Made by a program: the position numbers and the translations under genes
Notes under the pieces: model-generated
Seen by the model: the letters and a program-made list of their open reading frames with translations, nothing else
Databases searched by the model: none
What the model was told of the DNA's origin: nothing
Shown here: positions 49,801 to 61,860 of the stretch, piece by piece
How positions within the stretch are numbered: position 1 is the first letter of the stretch
Layout: every line of letters starts with the position of its first letter
From: Aphis gossypii
Lineage: Eukaryota > Arthropoda > Insecta > Hemiptera > Aphididae
Assembly (NCBI RefSeq): GCF_020184175.1
Contig: NC_065533.1
Coordinates: forward strand, 18,498,695 to 18,562,694
Direction: 5' to 3'
Length of the DNA stretch: 64,000 nt

Positions 49801-50254
49801 TAAATGTATAATATATATTATATTTAGTTTAAATTTGAATGAAAATATGTACTTAATCCATGAAGGTACCCAATTGAATAATTCAAAAACATTGTTCTTT
49901 AGAGACTTAAAAAGTGTATGTATAATATATATTATAAATTTTACTATATGCAATGACATTTTTATAAAATTATAAATATATAAATTAATTGTATGATGTT
50001 ATCTAGGTATTTATTCTATGAAACCTTTGACACTATTTAACGGTATTCACAGTAAGGTATTATTCTTAAACATTACAATAGTATAATACTATAATGTTAT
50101 CAAAATGTATTATTATAATAATACTAATAAATAATAAGTACCTAAGACATTATATCAATCTATCGTAATTCATAAAATTATAATCCTAAAAGTAAAATAA
50201 ATGTTTCTTATAGCTCTATCAAAAAATAACATGAAATTAAATTATCAACTGATA

Positions 50255-50402
50255 TAGAGTATAGACTGACCATCATGGACCGTCTCCGCTCAGAATCGTT
50301 TTTCGTTTACAATTATGTATTTATGTATCATTGAATTCAAATATAACACACTCATTAAAGTAACCCACTCGACATTTAATGTTCAATAGAGCGGTACCCA
50401 CT
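50255..50402 (-). repeat. R1 repeat left end, inverted and well preserved
   Basis: On the minus strand this reads gtcgagtgggttactttaat, gagtgtgttatatttgaattcaatgata and acgaaaaacgattctgagcg, then gagacggtcc. It is the cleanest example of the left-end landmarks seen in six other places. Confidence 0.65.
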
Positions 50403-52069
50403 TATCTACTTATTTATTTTTCGAAAACATTGATTACCTACTTCAAAACGCCTATTTATACAGCTATAAATGTTTTTTAATTAATTCTAAATACTCCCTT
50501 TACAAAAGTTATGTTGGTGTACGCTACAGCGTGTAAACTACTCAGGCTAGTTTTATATACATGCTGTTGCCTAATTGCCTGTAAATACCTATAGTACTTA
50601 CAATCTACATTTTTAAAAATATCACTTAATTTAAAATAAAAAAAAATAAATAAACGAACAACACAAAATAGATAACTAGATAATTGAATAATTGTTTAAA
50701 TTAATTTCAATACGGGTACCAGTATTTTTATACAAAATATTTCAACAAAATGTAATTATGCAAGCGTGTATAAATAGATTACCTAGGTTCTAGGTATCTG
50801 AAAAATAGTTACCTAAGTTATCTAGATAGAGATAGAACGACAGACCAATTATTTATGAAAAAATCAAAACATTCAAAACTATACCTAATTAATCTTATGT
50901 GAATAAAATTATAAAACCCATAATATTATTTTTACATTTGATTTTAGCACCTAATAGCTATGAAAATAATTAGGTATTGACGTATTATTTAATATTTAAA
51001 AAACAAAATAGGTATTATATTGGCAATCAAAAATTTGTTTAGATATAATAATGCTCAAAAATAGATGCTAAGTAATAAGAAGGTATAGCAGATGGTAAGA
51101 AGTAAGAACGATTAAAGATTTATATAACATCTTCAACTTTTTGAAAGTTTTTTAGTTTTTATAATAGTATTTTATTGCGAATTAACACTTAGCTACAGTC
51201 ACTATCTGACATAATTACACGTAAGTAGGTAATTATGATTATGGCACACTGTTTTCTGTTTCTCATACTTAAATCAAACCTGGATAAGAACATACATTCT
51301 CTTAAATTTGTCTATGTATAATTTATATAATTGAGCAAACTTTTAATAATATTTTTTTTAACTGTAGTAAATTTTTCATTAATTTGTCTACTTTAAAAAA
51401 TTTAGTTTTATTTGAATATCTCTCTAATTTACGTTAAGCATTAGTATTAAACAATAAGTTATTTTTTCTATTTTTCAAAAATAGATTTAAATTTGCATTT
51501 AGAAAATATAAATCTGTTCATTTCGTCATGTATAAAAGTATGGAAAAATAAGGAATAAGTACTTTTAACAAATTATGTTAAACAAAAATAAGGTTCACGA
51601 TTGTATTAACTGCAATTAAGCCAATTAAGGCTACTGAACTAATGAAGCTAGTTTCAAATTGTAGTACGCGTTTACGAAAAATATTTAAGAACCGTTGAGA
51701 GTGAATTAGAGCCTCTTTTAAGACAGAAATATTCTAAAGTAAATTAAAAATAATTGTTTTCGAAAAAAATGATAATAATATTGTGGTGAACTGATGAATA
51801 CAAAAACATAATAGTATTATAAAAAGAAGAGGACATATTTTGGACGTTTGGTGTTGGTCTTTTAAACTTCAATTGATACCTAATAAGTATTAAAAGCTAT
51901 ACCCGTAGCCTATCATAAACTTCAATAATTATTATTGTTCTCCTAAGGCGTTAAAGCATATAGGTTGATAGGTAAGATATTAGTATCTATATATAATATT
52001 TTAAGGGTATGTAATTTAATTGACTCGTTGACTTGTTTTTTAGTATTTAATCGTCATAATAAAATATAA
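50403..52069. other. AT-rich intergenic sequence, nothing recognised
   Basis: No promoter pair, coding frame or repeat terminus could be supported. It separates the R1 copy from the GC-rich 5' region of the MLX gene. Confidence 0.4.
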
Positions 52070-52079
52070 TTGTACAATT

Positions 52080-52928
52080 ATTATTATAACATTATCACGG
52101 TGGGACACGACGAACGGAGGAGACGTAACCTAATCGTCCTCATCCCAACAATCCCATCGACAACGACGACAACAATTATTGTAATAACAACAACAACAAT
52201 AATAATATTAATAATATTAATAATAATAATAACTGTTATCAGCGTTTCGTTATCATCCGCGTGTCGCTATCCCGCGAACCGAACGTCGCGACACAACAGG
52301 TGGTTTAGCCGGTACCCCTCTCCGCCGCCGCCGCCCAAGGACGCGCATACTGGTACGATAACAGTCGATAATCGTTACCGTTTACGATTATTATCGCGAC
52401 CGCAAGTCCGCAAACGATATTATTACGACCATTATAATATTATTATTATTTTTAATGAGTAATATTAGTTTTTTATCATCGCGAGTCTCGTATCGAAATC
52501 GGTAGGACGTAGTGAACGTTTCCTTATTCCGACCAACCGTCATGACTCGTCACCGCCGCCGCCGCCGCCGTCTATAGTACAGCCGTACGTGACCGCGTCT
52601 TGAACATTACTATGCCTCACAAACCATTTTCCGACGGACGGCGGTCGTGCTGTTACGTTCGCTAAAAAAAAAACCCGCCGCGACGACCGTGACGGCGCTA
52701 CCGATTAACGTGGCGCGCATAAAACAATAATTTTAAACGTCGTTCAAATTTAACTGTTTTTCTGCGTCGTTATTGTAACCGTTCTCCTTCGCGTCGTTTT
52801 CTCCGTTTTCGTTTTCGGTCACATTCTCCGCACATCCTCGACGAGAGGTGGTGAGAGAGACACCACACACACACATTTACTTTGCGTGTCGCGCAGTGAG
52901 TGAGTCGTCGGTCATCGTCACCGGCGGA
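52080..52928 (+). promoter_or_regulatory. CpG-rich promoter and 5' leader region of the MLX gene
   Basis: G+C and CpG rise sharply compared with both flanks, with words such as tcatcgcgagtctcg, gacggacggcggtcgtgc and gcgacgaccgtgacggcg. Simple repeats are frequent: (aac/aat)n at 52168-52235 and (ccg)n at 52321-52335 and 52551-52571. There is no clear TATA box, so a dispersed CpG-type promoter is likely, in contrast to the cuticle gene. The 130-codon open frame crossing this region is made of these repeats and is not a gene. Confidence 0.55.
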
Positions 52929-55900
52929 ATGACGGACGAACTCTCCGGGATTGGTAAATTGCATAATTTTTTCTTCATTTATCTGTATAATGATTAGTGA
53001 TTACCGTGGTCGTTTACCGAGTGTAATTTAATTTGTATCAAAAGTTATAATTACCTAGGTAGAGAGAAAAAGAATAAACATAGGTGTTAAATTCTGCTGC
53101 AACTATTAGTAGGTACCTAGTTATTCGTGGTGGCGGGAGATTTATTTATATTTTCTCTTCTCTATTCAGTGTATAAAAATAAAAATTGAACTCCAATACA
53201 TTACTGTGTGTAATGGTGACCAAGGCCATTATGAATTATAGGAGTCTATACACTAATATTAGTAATTTAGTATTTGTCCATATTTTGTTTCTGCCTGTCA
53301 CTACCTCTGTTCAGTTGAATAAATTTGACTTTTTATACTCAAACAAAAATATAAAACTGCATTTATGACCATTTCAATTTTAAAACACTTAAATTCCAAG
53401 GGAGTGTAGAGCATATTGTATATTATTATTACAAAAACTTCACAAATACATCAACAGATGGTTATAAACAGCCTTTAAATTAATTAGTAGTACCTATGTT
53501 GTATATAGTTTTGTCAACTAGACAAATGTATATTATGGTTTTTGTACTTTGTATTCATACATTCCTAGTATTTTAAAATAATTGTTTACTCAAGAAATTA
53601 TTGACATTATTGAATATGTTTTATTTGTTTTATTAAATTTATTAATATTATTAGAATCTACAATTTGTAGTTTTATTGCCATTATTTTATTTTTAAATTT
53701 TAATAAATATATTTTAATAGTTCAAATAATAAAACTTACACTAAATAATAATAAAAATAAAATTTAATTGATATTGAAGCTGTACACATATTATATTGCT
53801 GTCAATAATTTAAATATTCTGTCCTTCCTTACATCATTTATACTAGTCACATCCAGAATTTTCTATTGTATTGTATAATATACCACAATTATATTAGGTA
53901 TGTACACTTCTAATATTAGTGAATATTACCTAACACAAAAATTAAAATTATATTTTCTTTCTATACCTAGATTTTATGTAATGACTAAATAATAATAATA
54001 TTAATAGGTGTATAATTATTTTTAGATTGATAAAATTATTGGATGCATACAATTATTAAAAATTAATAATGGATTCTAGAGATAGTGATGGTAAGGCATT
54101 GATATTTTTACATTACTTTTATGTAAAAAGTTATATTTTACTAATTATAAATGTACATTTGCTTACATTTTTAGACATGAAAGTTGAACCATCTAGTCCA
54201 GTACGAAATACAAATCCATTTAGTCGATCTAGTAGTGGAAGTTCTCTACATGCTGGAAACCATAGTAGTAGTAGTGGTCATGGTATGTGCTTAAATAACA
54301 AGTCGACTTTGTAGGCAAGTTGTAAAATTAAGCCTATTTATTTTTGTGTATTTATTAAATTTATAAATTTTAAATTTTAATAAATATCAGAAATATGTAT
54401 TCAAATTATATAAAGAATTTTTGAGTTTTAAATTATGTATATTATTATATTAGGACCAATAGGTATATTTCCTAGAACACACATCCATGTGATATACATT
54501 TTTATTCAATAATTCTCTCATTTCTCATAATGGACGTAGTTAAATTAATAATATTATTATATAATACTTAACCATGATTTTAGTTATGTTGCCAGTAATC
54601 CCGATGTGCTGAATTCGTTATAAACAACTTATACCAGATGAGTTGTATACATTAGTGTAGGATGAGAGAATTGGCCCATCTGGATTGTCGATGTCAGTAG
54701 TATCACAGTCTATAACTGGGTGTCTCTTCATAATATTAATTATAGGTATACCGATGAGGGAGTATAATGAGATTGTAAGTTTAATCTTAATAATTTCCAA
54801 AACTTTTTATCTATATTTTCATTCTTTCTTTAAATATTTAAAACTAAAGCATTATTTACTTAGCAGCTTGCCTCTTTTCATCTTTTATTGTTATCAACTT
54901 TCATTACTGTGGTTTTTAGTTGTCATATTTTTACTTGCTGTTCTATGTTTATAGAAGATGATGATAGTGAAGAAAAAGGTTCACCAAATAATTACAAAGA
55001 AAGGCGACGAGAAGCTCATACTCAAGCTGAACAAAAACGTCGTGATGCCATAAAAAAAGGCTATGATTGTTTACAAGATTTAGTCCCAACTTGTCAGCAA
55101 ACAGATAGCAGTGGTTATAAATTAAGCAAAGCAACAGTATTACAAAAATCCATAGATTACATACAAGTAATTTTAAACAATTCAATAAAACTTAAAAATA
55201 AAATTAAAGTAACAATTTGGGAGTTTCATTATAAAAATTACTTCCATATAATTTAAATTTACTTAATATTTTGAAGGAAAAAATATTTATTTTACATTAG
55301 GCGATAAGAATAGTAATGTTTTATCATTGTGATAAAATTATTTACCATACAAATCGATATAGGTACCTTAACTAAACATTTTTATTTTAAAATATGTTAA
55401 CTTATAATTATTTATTACTTTGATTTTTTAGTATTTACTGTTGCAAAAGAAAAAATTAGAAGAAGAACGTAATGCTTTACGAAAAGAAGTAGTTGCATTA
55501 CGAATTATGCAAGCTAATTATGAGCAAATGGTAAAAGCTCAACAAATTCCAATGGGTCATGTTGAAACTAGGATACCTGATGAAGAAAAATTTCAAATGG
55601 TAATTATAGGTGTTCTAATAGATATAAATAAATTTGCTTATTAAATTAAATTTACATGTATTTAATCAAAGATAAAATAACGCATAATGAAGACCTATAA
55701 ATTCATTATACATTTTTATACACTTTAATTATTCTGGAATTTTTTTAATCCCATTAAAACATATTATGTTGTCTACCTTTATTTAAAATTTGAACCTAAA
55801 TGTTTTATATTAATTTTACCTGTATAAAAATATCAACTTATCAATTAAATATTTATGTATTTAATAGGTTTAATAAAATTTAATTCTTTTGATTCTTTTC

Positions 55901-56480
55901 TCTCTCTCACACACTCTCTCTCTTCCTTTTTCTCTGGTCTATGCAGTTAAAATTCAATTTTTGAGCCATTTTAATTCAATTATTTCTATAGCTAAAAAAA
56001 AATTTGTATTTTATAGTTTCAGAATATTATTGATGAACTGTTTTTTACATTTTGTAATATAAATGTTAACAATTTCACTGAACTTTCTGCTTGCGTCTTC
56101 AGTTGGCTTGAAGAACACTGTAAACCTCAGGTGAATATTTTTTATAATTCACAATTATTTTATGATAATTTAAAATAAAAATTAATTTATTATATATTTT
56201 AAAAATGTATAAGATGTATTCTCTGATATAGACTTACTGTATAATATAATTATATAGGTATTAATACTATTTTTTATTGAATATTTTGTTCTATTATTCT
56301 GTGTGTATAGATTTTTATATTTAATTAACTCATAATACATTTCATAAAGTAAATTTTTTTATAAGTGAATGTATCTATTAGTTATTCCGTTTTCAGACGT
56401 TACAAAATTTAATAGAAACTGTTCTTGAAAAGGAACCAAAAAGTCATACACCTACCTCAACCGACAAAACTTCACCATAA
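52929..56480 (+). CDS. Mlx: MLX/bigmax, bHLH-leucine zipper transcription factor
   Basis: Six exons join in phase: 52929-52953 (MTDELSGI), 54175-54282, 54955-55166, 55432-55599, 56017-56130 and 56397-56480 (TAA), giving 236 residues. Residues 59 to about 120 are a bHLH: the basic region has His66, Glu70 and Arg74, the H-E-R set that reads CACGTG E-boxes, and helix 2 reads KLSKATVLQKSIDYIQ. The zipper follows (LLLQKKKLEEERNALRKEV). Residues 172-225 match the C-terminal dimerisation/cytoplasmic-localisation region of MLX (ELSACVFSWLEEHCKPQ). MLX pairs with Mondo/ChREBP in the nucleus to drive sugar-responsive genes at carbohydrate response elements. All splice sites are GT-AG. The Ser-rich residues 10-44 are an N-terminal linker. 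Length is normal for the family. Confidence 0.93.
54026..54090 (+). CDS. Mlx: Alternative first coding exon of MLX (MDSRDSD)
   Basis: ATG at 54069 gives MDSRDSD plus one base before GTAAGG at 54091, so it splices in the same phase (1) to 54175 as the upstream exon does, yielding a 235-residue isoform. A plausible acceptor (ttatttttag) at 54025 would allow it to be joined to an upstream untranslated exon. Splicing of 52953 directly to 54026 creates an in-frame stop after MTDELSGID, so the two starts are mutually exclusive as coding exons. Confidence 0.6.
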
Positions 56481-56558
56481 AGTATATTTTATTTATTTAT
56501 TGAATTTTATTTTTTACCAAGTATCCGATTATTGTTGTAAAATTTTTAATTATGTTAA

Positions 56559-56564
56559 AATAAA
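56559..56564 (+). terminator. Polyadenylation signal of MLX
   Basis: AATAAA lies 79 bases after the stop codon and is followed by a T-rich, TTGTTTTTTT-containing stretch at about 56580, the usual downstream element. A second AATAAA occurs near 56633. Confidence 0.6.
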
Positions 56565-56647
56565 ATATTTTTTTATAAATACATTGTTTTTTTATTATAA
56601 AAAATTCTATTCTAGTTTATATAGGTAACTCTTAATAAATGCAATTA

Positions 56648-56677
56648 ATATTTCATCATTTCATCATTTCATCATTA
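56648..56677. repeat. (TTTCATCA-T)n microsatellite
   Basis: Three units of atttcatca follow each other in the 3' flank of MLX. Confidence 0.8.
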
Positions 56678-56679
56678 AG

Positions 56680-58229
56680 GGCTTCAGTGTATATAGTTAA
56701 AATATTATGCTTGATATAACATAATACAATGTTACAAATACTTGGTAGTCAAGTAAGGTTTGTATGGGGTTGCTATATCGTTAATAAAGTTGAGTGGGAT
56801 TTAGTGAAAATTATAAAAATGTATACAATTAATCTTATTCAGATTATACATTTTTTTTCAAGCAGTTTTATCAATAAAAGATTACAAAAAAAAAACACAA
56901 TATTTTATTTGCATTAAATGTGTACAATGTACTATGTACATGTATTTTATACCTATAATTCAATCTCCAGAACTCTTTAATTTAATCCCTAAAATTAAGG
57001 TTACACAATTAAATTGATAGCAACGACCATAAAATCTCATAAAAACATTAAATATGACATTTTGTGATCCATTGAATATTTTATTTTCAGTTATTCGTTT
57101 ATCTTATCTATATTCTGTAATGTCTTATCTTTATGTGACAGTTAATAACATTTATTATTATTCTATATATATTAAATTAATAAATATTATTTATTTTATT
57201 TTCTTCTTTTATAAATTTTTAAATTTTTATACAGTTCTAGACTTGTAATGTTTTAAATATAATGATTATTTTTTAAGAAATTTTTTTACATAAGTTATGT
57301 TATGATATACGTAAATGTTATGAGCAACTGTAGTATAGAAAAAACTTAATGTGATATACTAGCTATAGCCTATAGGTGCTAACATGTATAGGCAAATGCA
57401 TTTGGTTTAACTATAAAATATAAATTAATACCTAATTAAATAATGATAAAAAAATGTATAAAAATTATGCTATGTCATAAACTTAACAGTATTGTTAAGG
57501 ACAGTATGAGAATTCAACAAAGGTACCATATTGTGTATTGTCTTACTAAAAAGAGTACTTCTAGTCACCACAGTTATATAAGTTAAAAAAAAAAAAAAAT
57601 TAAAATCAGAAAATTTGCTATGATGTATTAATGTATAGCAGATCTTAAAAATGACTCATTATTTTAAAAAGATTACTAATCAATTATAAATGTGTTAATT
57701 TTAAACTAAATTATAAATCATTATACAAGTATAATGTATCTATAAAAAAATTATTTAATTTAAAAAGGAAAATTTCTATTGATATTCTATAATAATAAGT
57801 ACTTTATATTAGGCAATATTAGCTATTTGTAAAAATATCTATGCTACAAATATGTTCTATAAGTAATTTGGTTAATTGAACCAATTTCATCGCATAGATA
57901 TATTATTATCTATTAATTATGCTAATATTATATCATACTTCTACTACTAATCATCTATAACTCAATAGGTTGTACCTAATGTTCAATTCTTAATACTGAT
58001 GGTACTGTATAGTAAAATATCTTCAAGAGATTCATGATTATAAGTAGCTTAAAATTGGTTAAAATTTTTTGAAACAATTATTATGTATCTCGTAGAAAAT
58101 AATAATATTTATAAGTAACAAAAAGCTTTAAGTGACTATCAATAATTTTTTTTAGATCACAACAAAAAAAATAAATTAAAATCATTAAATTTCAATGAAA
58201 TAGATATTTCATCTGTACGTTTGTCAACA
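56680..58229. other. 3' flank of MLX, AT-rich, no gene
   Basis: Only short open frames with no motifs occur. An A run at 57583-57599 and many TATA-like words are the only structure. Confidence 0.4.
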
Positions 58230-58560
58230 TTTTAACTTTAAAGGCTTATAAAACTAAAAATACTCATGTATTTTCGATATTTTTAAGTTACTATAAGAAC
58301 AACTAAAAAAGAAACTTTTACCACATTTCAAATTTCTATAAATAGCTCAAAAAGAACCTACCTACATATTTTGATGATATTTATCTCTCTAGAAAATAAT
58401 ATTAGGTAATCTTGTAAACACTAACGTCGTGTATACATTATTATTTTACCACGATTATTCTGAAAAATATTAAGAATTGTTTAATTATGCTCTCTATGAT
58501 TTTTTTCTTAGCAGTTCTTTAATAGGCATGTATATTGACTATTTACTTTAGTGGACAAAC
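58230..58560 (+). repeat. R1 repeat interior fragment
   Basis: Landmarks atttctataaatagctcaaaaa and accacgattattctgaaaaat with atgctctctatga appear in the same order as in the long copy (7428-7680). Confidence 0.55.
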
Positions 58561-59877
58561 AATAAACAAAAGTTTTGTCAACTGGACTTTACTATTTGAC
58601 ATTTGTCTAGGTATTTTACTTGGTAAACATACTTAATAACGGTTCGTCACTTTTCTCAATTCTTTAAACGCTATCTGTTTATTATTATATGTACCTATCT
58701 AATAATATATTTTAAATATAGATTAATAAAATATCAAGCACATTAAACTTTTAATGTTACATTCAATCAGGTATAATATTATAAAATTAAGTGCATTTTA
58801 CCTTTGATAAAATAAACGATAGCTAATAATTTAAAATAAAATAAATTATTTATGGAATATCTATATTTACTTATTAAACGGAAAACACAAATGCAGATAA
58901 AATTATCTACTTAATAGTATTTCCGATTTAGAGCTGAAAATTTAACAATTAATTATTTTTTATTATTAATCACTAATTATGATAAATAAAATATTTTATT
59001 AATAATATCGTATTAACTTTATGTGTTATCAAAAATATCAAGGTTTCATCGACAACGAACCATATTAAAATAATTTCAAGGTCCCAGTCATCAAGAAACC
59101 CAAATAAATTGATAAGTTCATTAAATAACAAAACTAAATTAAAGTCAGTACAAACTACCAAGTATATATACTTAATAAGCTAATGATATTTTATAATTAT
59201 AATTATTAATCAATAAAAATCATCTTATACCTTAAGTGTTTAACTATTAAAATAAAACAAGTGGTTAATTGTTTTTGTCTTATTGACACATATTAGTAGG
59301 TACCTAAATTATTTATACAAATTATAAATAACAAATACATTATATATACTAAGTTACATATAGGTACACAAAAACAAAAATTCTACATTGATATAATTAC
59401 GATCTTGTTAATTAAATTACATAAATAAATACCTTCAACAATATTTTTAAGAAACCAACTTATTATTAGGTGAACAAATCTAAATTCTTCCATACACAGT
59501 AAATTTCCGATTACCAGTGAATTTTGATAGAACATTAAAACGGCAATAGTATACACACTAATTATCTACACTCTACAGCTTATCAGCAAAGTGTCAACAG
59601 GGACATATGGAAATACATTTAGACAATACTTATTTACAGTAGCGAGTTACATGTCATTACCTATATAATTATAATTTATGACTAAATAAGAAAAAAATAT
59701 TGTAGGTACCTTCAAGTTATAATAAGTAGTTTTTTTTTCACAAAATAATAATTTTACATATTTTCAAACCGCGCTACGTACTAGACCGATTCGTGGAACT
59801 GAATTTCAAAATATTACATAAATTTGTATTGACCTATCTGAACTATACGTTTTTTAGTTACCTACTTATTGTTTTAG
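58561..59877. other. AT-rich intergenic sequence, nothing recognised
   Basis: No gene, promoter pair or repeat end could be supported on either strand. Confidence 0.4.
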
Positions 59878-60800
59878 ATTCAGAGCGAAGCGATGAATGT
59901 ATTGATTGTACAATGGTGTGTGTCTTTTTTTTTTGTATATCTATGACTACACGATAAATTGTCTAACACGGAAAATCGAATCTAGTTTGTACTTCAGAGA
60001 GATCATTATTGAAAATTCCCAGAATTTTTTTATAATCGGAAAAAAACAAACAAAAATTTTTTAAAAAAACAGTAATTTTTACTTAATTGATTTTTTTATT
60101 TTGTTTATGATTCTAAAACAAAAGATCACTGAAAATTTCAATTTTCACTAAATATTTATATTTTTAATTTCTACCCACAGTATTATCAAATATTTTGACT
60201 TTTCTTAAGCTATTATAAACAATTGAAATTTTCTATTTTTTTAGTTTTTTTTTTTTTTAATCAATAATGATAAAAAATTGATGAATGGATAAAAATGCTT
60301 AAAAATAATGCAAGGCTACTAATCAATTGATTCTTATTCCAATTAAAACTGATTAAAAATTTATTGTCACAATATTTTTTTATAAGTATTAAATTAAGAA
60401 TGTTGATAAAATTCATGAAAATCTCGAAATATACAAATTTGTAATTAGAAATAAATATATAAAACAATTTCTGTTAAAATAAGATTTTAAGATTTGTAAA
60501 TCGAATATAAGGTTCTTTATAAGTTTTTCAACCTTTTTAAAAAAAATTCTTCGAGAAAGCATAAATAATTTTTTATGAGCATTTTAAGTTCAAATTTTTT
60601 CAATATTAGATATTTACTCGTATAATAACTTTTCTTTTTTGTTATTCATTTAACTGTATAGATACTTGAAATTTTTATTAAATGTGTATGTTATCATTTT
60701 CATTGTATAATAACAATTTTAAAAAATTTACTTATTTCGAACTATTTATAGGAATACCAAATTTTTAGTAAAGTTGATAATAAAATATTCCCCTAGTCAA
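59878..60800 (-). repeat. R1 repeat, inverted, right end at 59878
   Basis: Read on the minus strand it ends attgtacaatcaatacattc, atcgcttcgctctgaatc, the same right end as at 7785-7820 and 27745-27782. Upstream landmarks (ttaagtacttgaaaaac / cttataaagaacc) match the interior of the long copy. Confidence 0.6.
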
Positions 60801-61319
60801 AATTTAATGTAAGATTTCACATAAGTTATTTTTTACCTACTTGTAAACAATATTAGGTAACAATATATAGGTACAAATGTACAATATTTTTTTAAATGTA
60901 TTTGAAATTAGAAATTGGACAAAATTATTTATTTAAACAACAAATTTAATAACAATATTTATTATTTTGTTATACTTATTTTAAAACATTATTTCTAGAA
61001 ATTTAAAAATGTTAATTATATTACCTATATTTTTATGAATATTTATTAGTTTACCACATGCAATGATACTGTTGATTTGTTTTAAGATAATATATAAGTA
61101 GGTATCTATTATGAAATATGAATCTATTTTGCTGTTTTATTGTTAGAAAGATAAAATTTAAATTTCGAGTTATATAAATTTTTATAATATGTTATATATA
61201 TGTATATTATATATTTTATTATAATAATTAAATAGTACATTAATCAAGAAAAAATTATATCAACCTACCTTTATAGGTACTTAAAGTAAATATCATAAAA
61301 ATGCGTAATATTAAGCATA

Positions 61320-61460
61320 TTATGTTTTCCCCCCTCTTGGGTGTTATATTATACTTGTAAGGCCTAAGAACAAATCCTAAATGTTGTTTACAAAATTAAA
61401 ATACACAATTTTTGTCCCCTACTCTCAAAAATAAATCCTATATCCGACACTGATCCTTGT
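61320..61460. mobile_element. Transposon-end remnant
   Basis: A stretch from ttcccccctcttgggtgtta to caaaaataaatcctatatcc and gacactgatcc has the C-run and 'tatccgacactg' look of a decayed transposon terminus like those at 29223 and 20444. Family and boundaries uncertain. Confidence 0.3.
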
Positions 61461-61609
61461 ATAATATATATTATGATAACTTAGAAATTGCTAGTTTAAA
61501 ATTTATTTAAATTCATTAATATTTAAAAAAAATTACTATCTTAACAATTTACAATTATAAAAGTTGGTTTTTTATTTGAGAAAAACGTTAAATAAGTATC
61601 TGCTCGGCT

Positions 61610-61860
61610 ATATAATAGGGGTCAAGTAAGTCATAGAGTAGGTCACAGTAAAGGCCAATTTAAATTTAAATTCAATGATAAATCACTCAATATGATGAAA
61701 AATGATTCTGAGTGGATATGGTCAATTTTTGTTACTAAACAATTATTTAAATCAAACTATCAAAATTTTATCAATTATATTTTTTTTCGATTATTTAACT
61801 TATTATAGTACCAATTAATCAATTTCTTCTTTAAAACTAGTACAGACTAACAAAATACAA
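61610..61860 (+). repeat. R1 repeat with internal deletion
   Basis: The left landmark aggtcacagtaaaggcc ... aaattcaatgataaatcact, gatgaaaaatgattctgagt is followed closely by the interior landmark ttttttttcgattatttaact. It has the same reduced architecture as the copy at 9715-9960. Confidence 0.6.

Noticed and set aside
52070..52462. 130-codon open frame
   Set aside because: It is made largely of Ile/Thr runs from (att)n and (aca)n simple repeats in the CpG-rich MLX upstream region.
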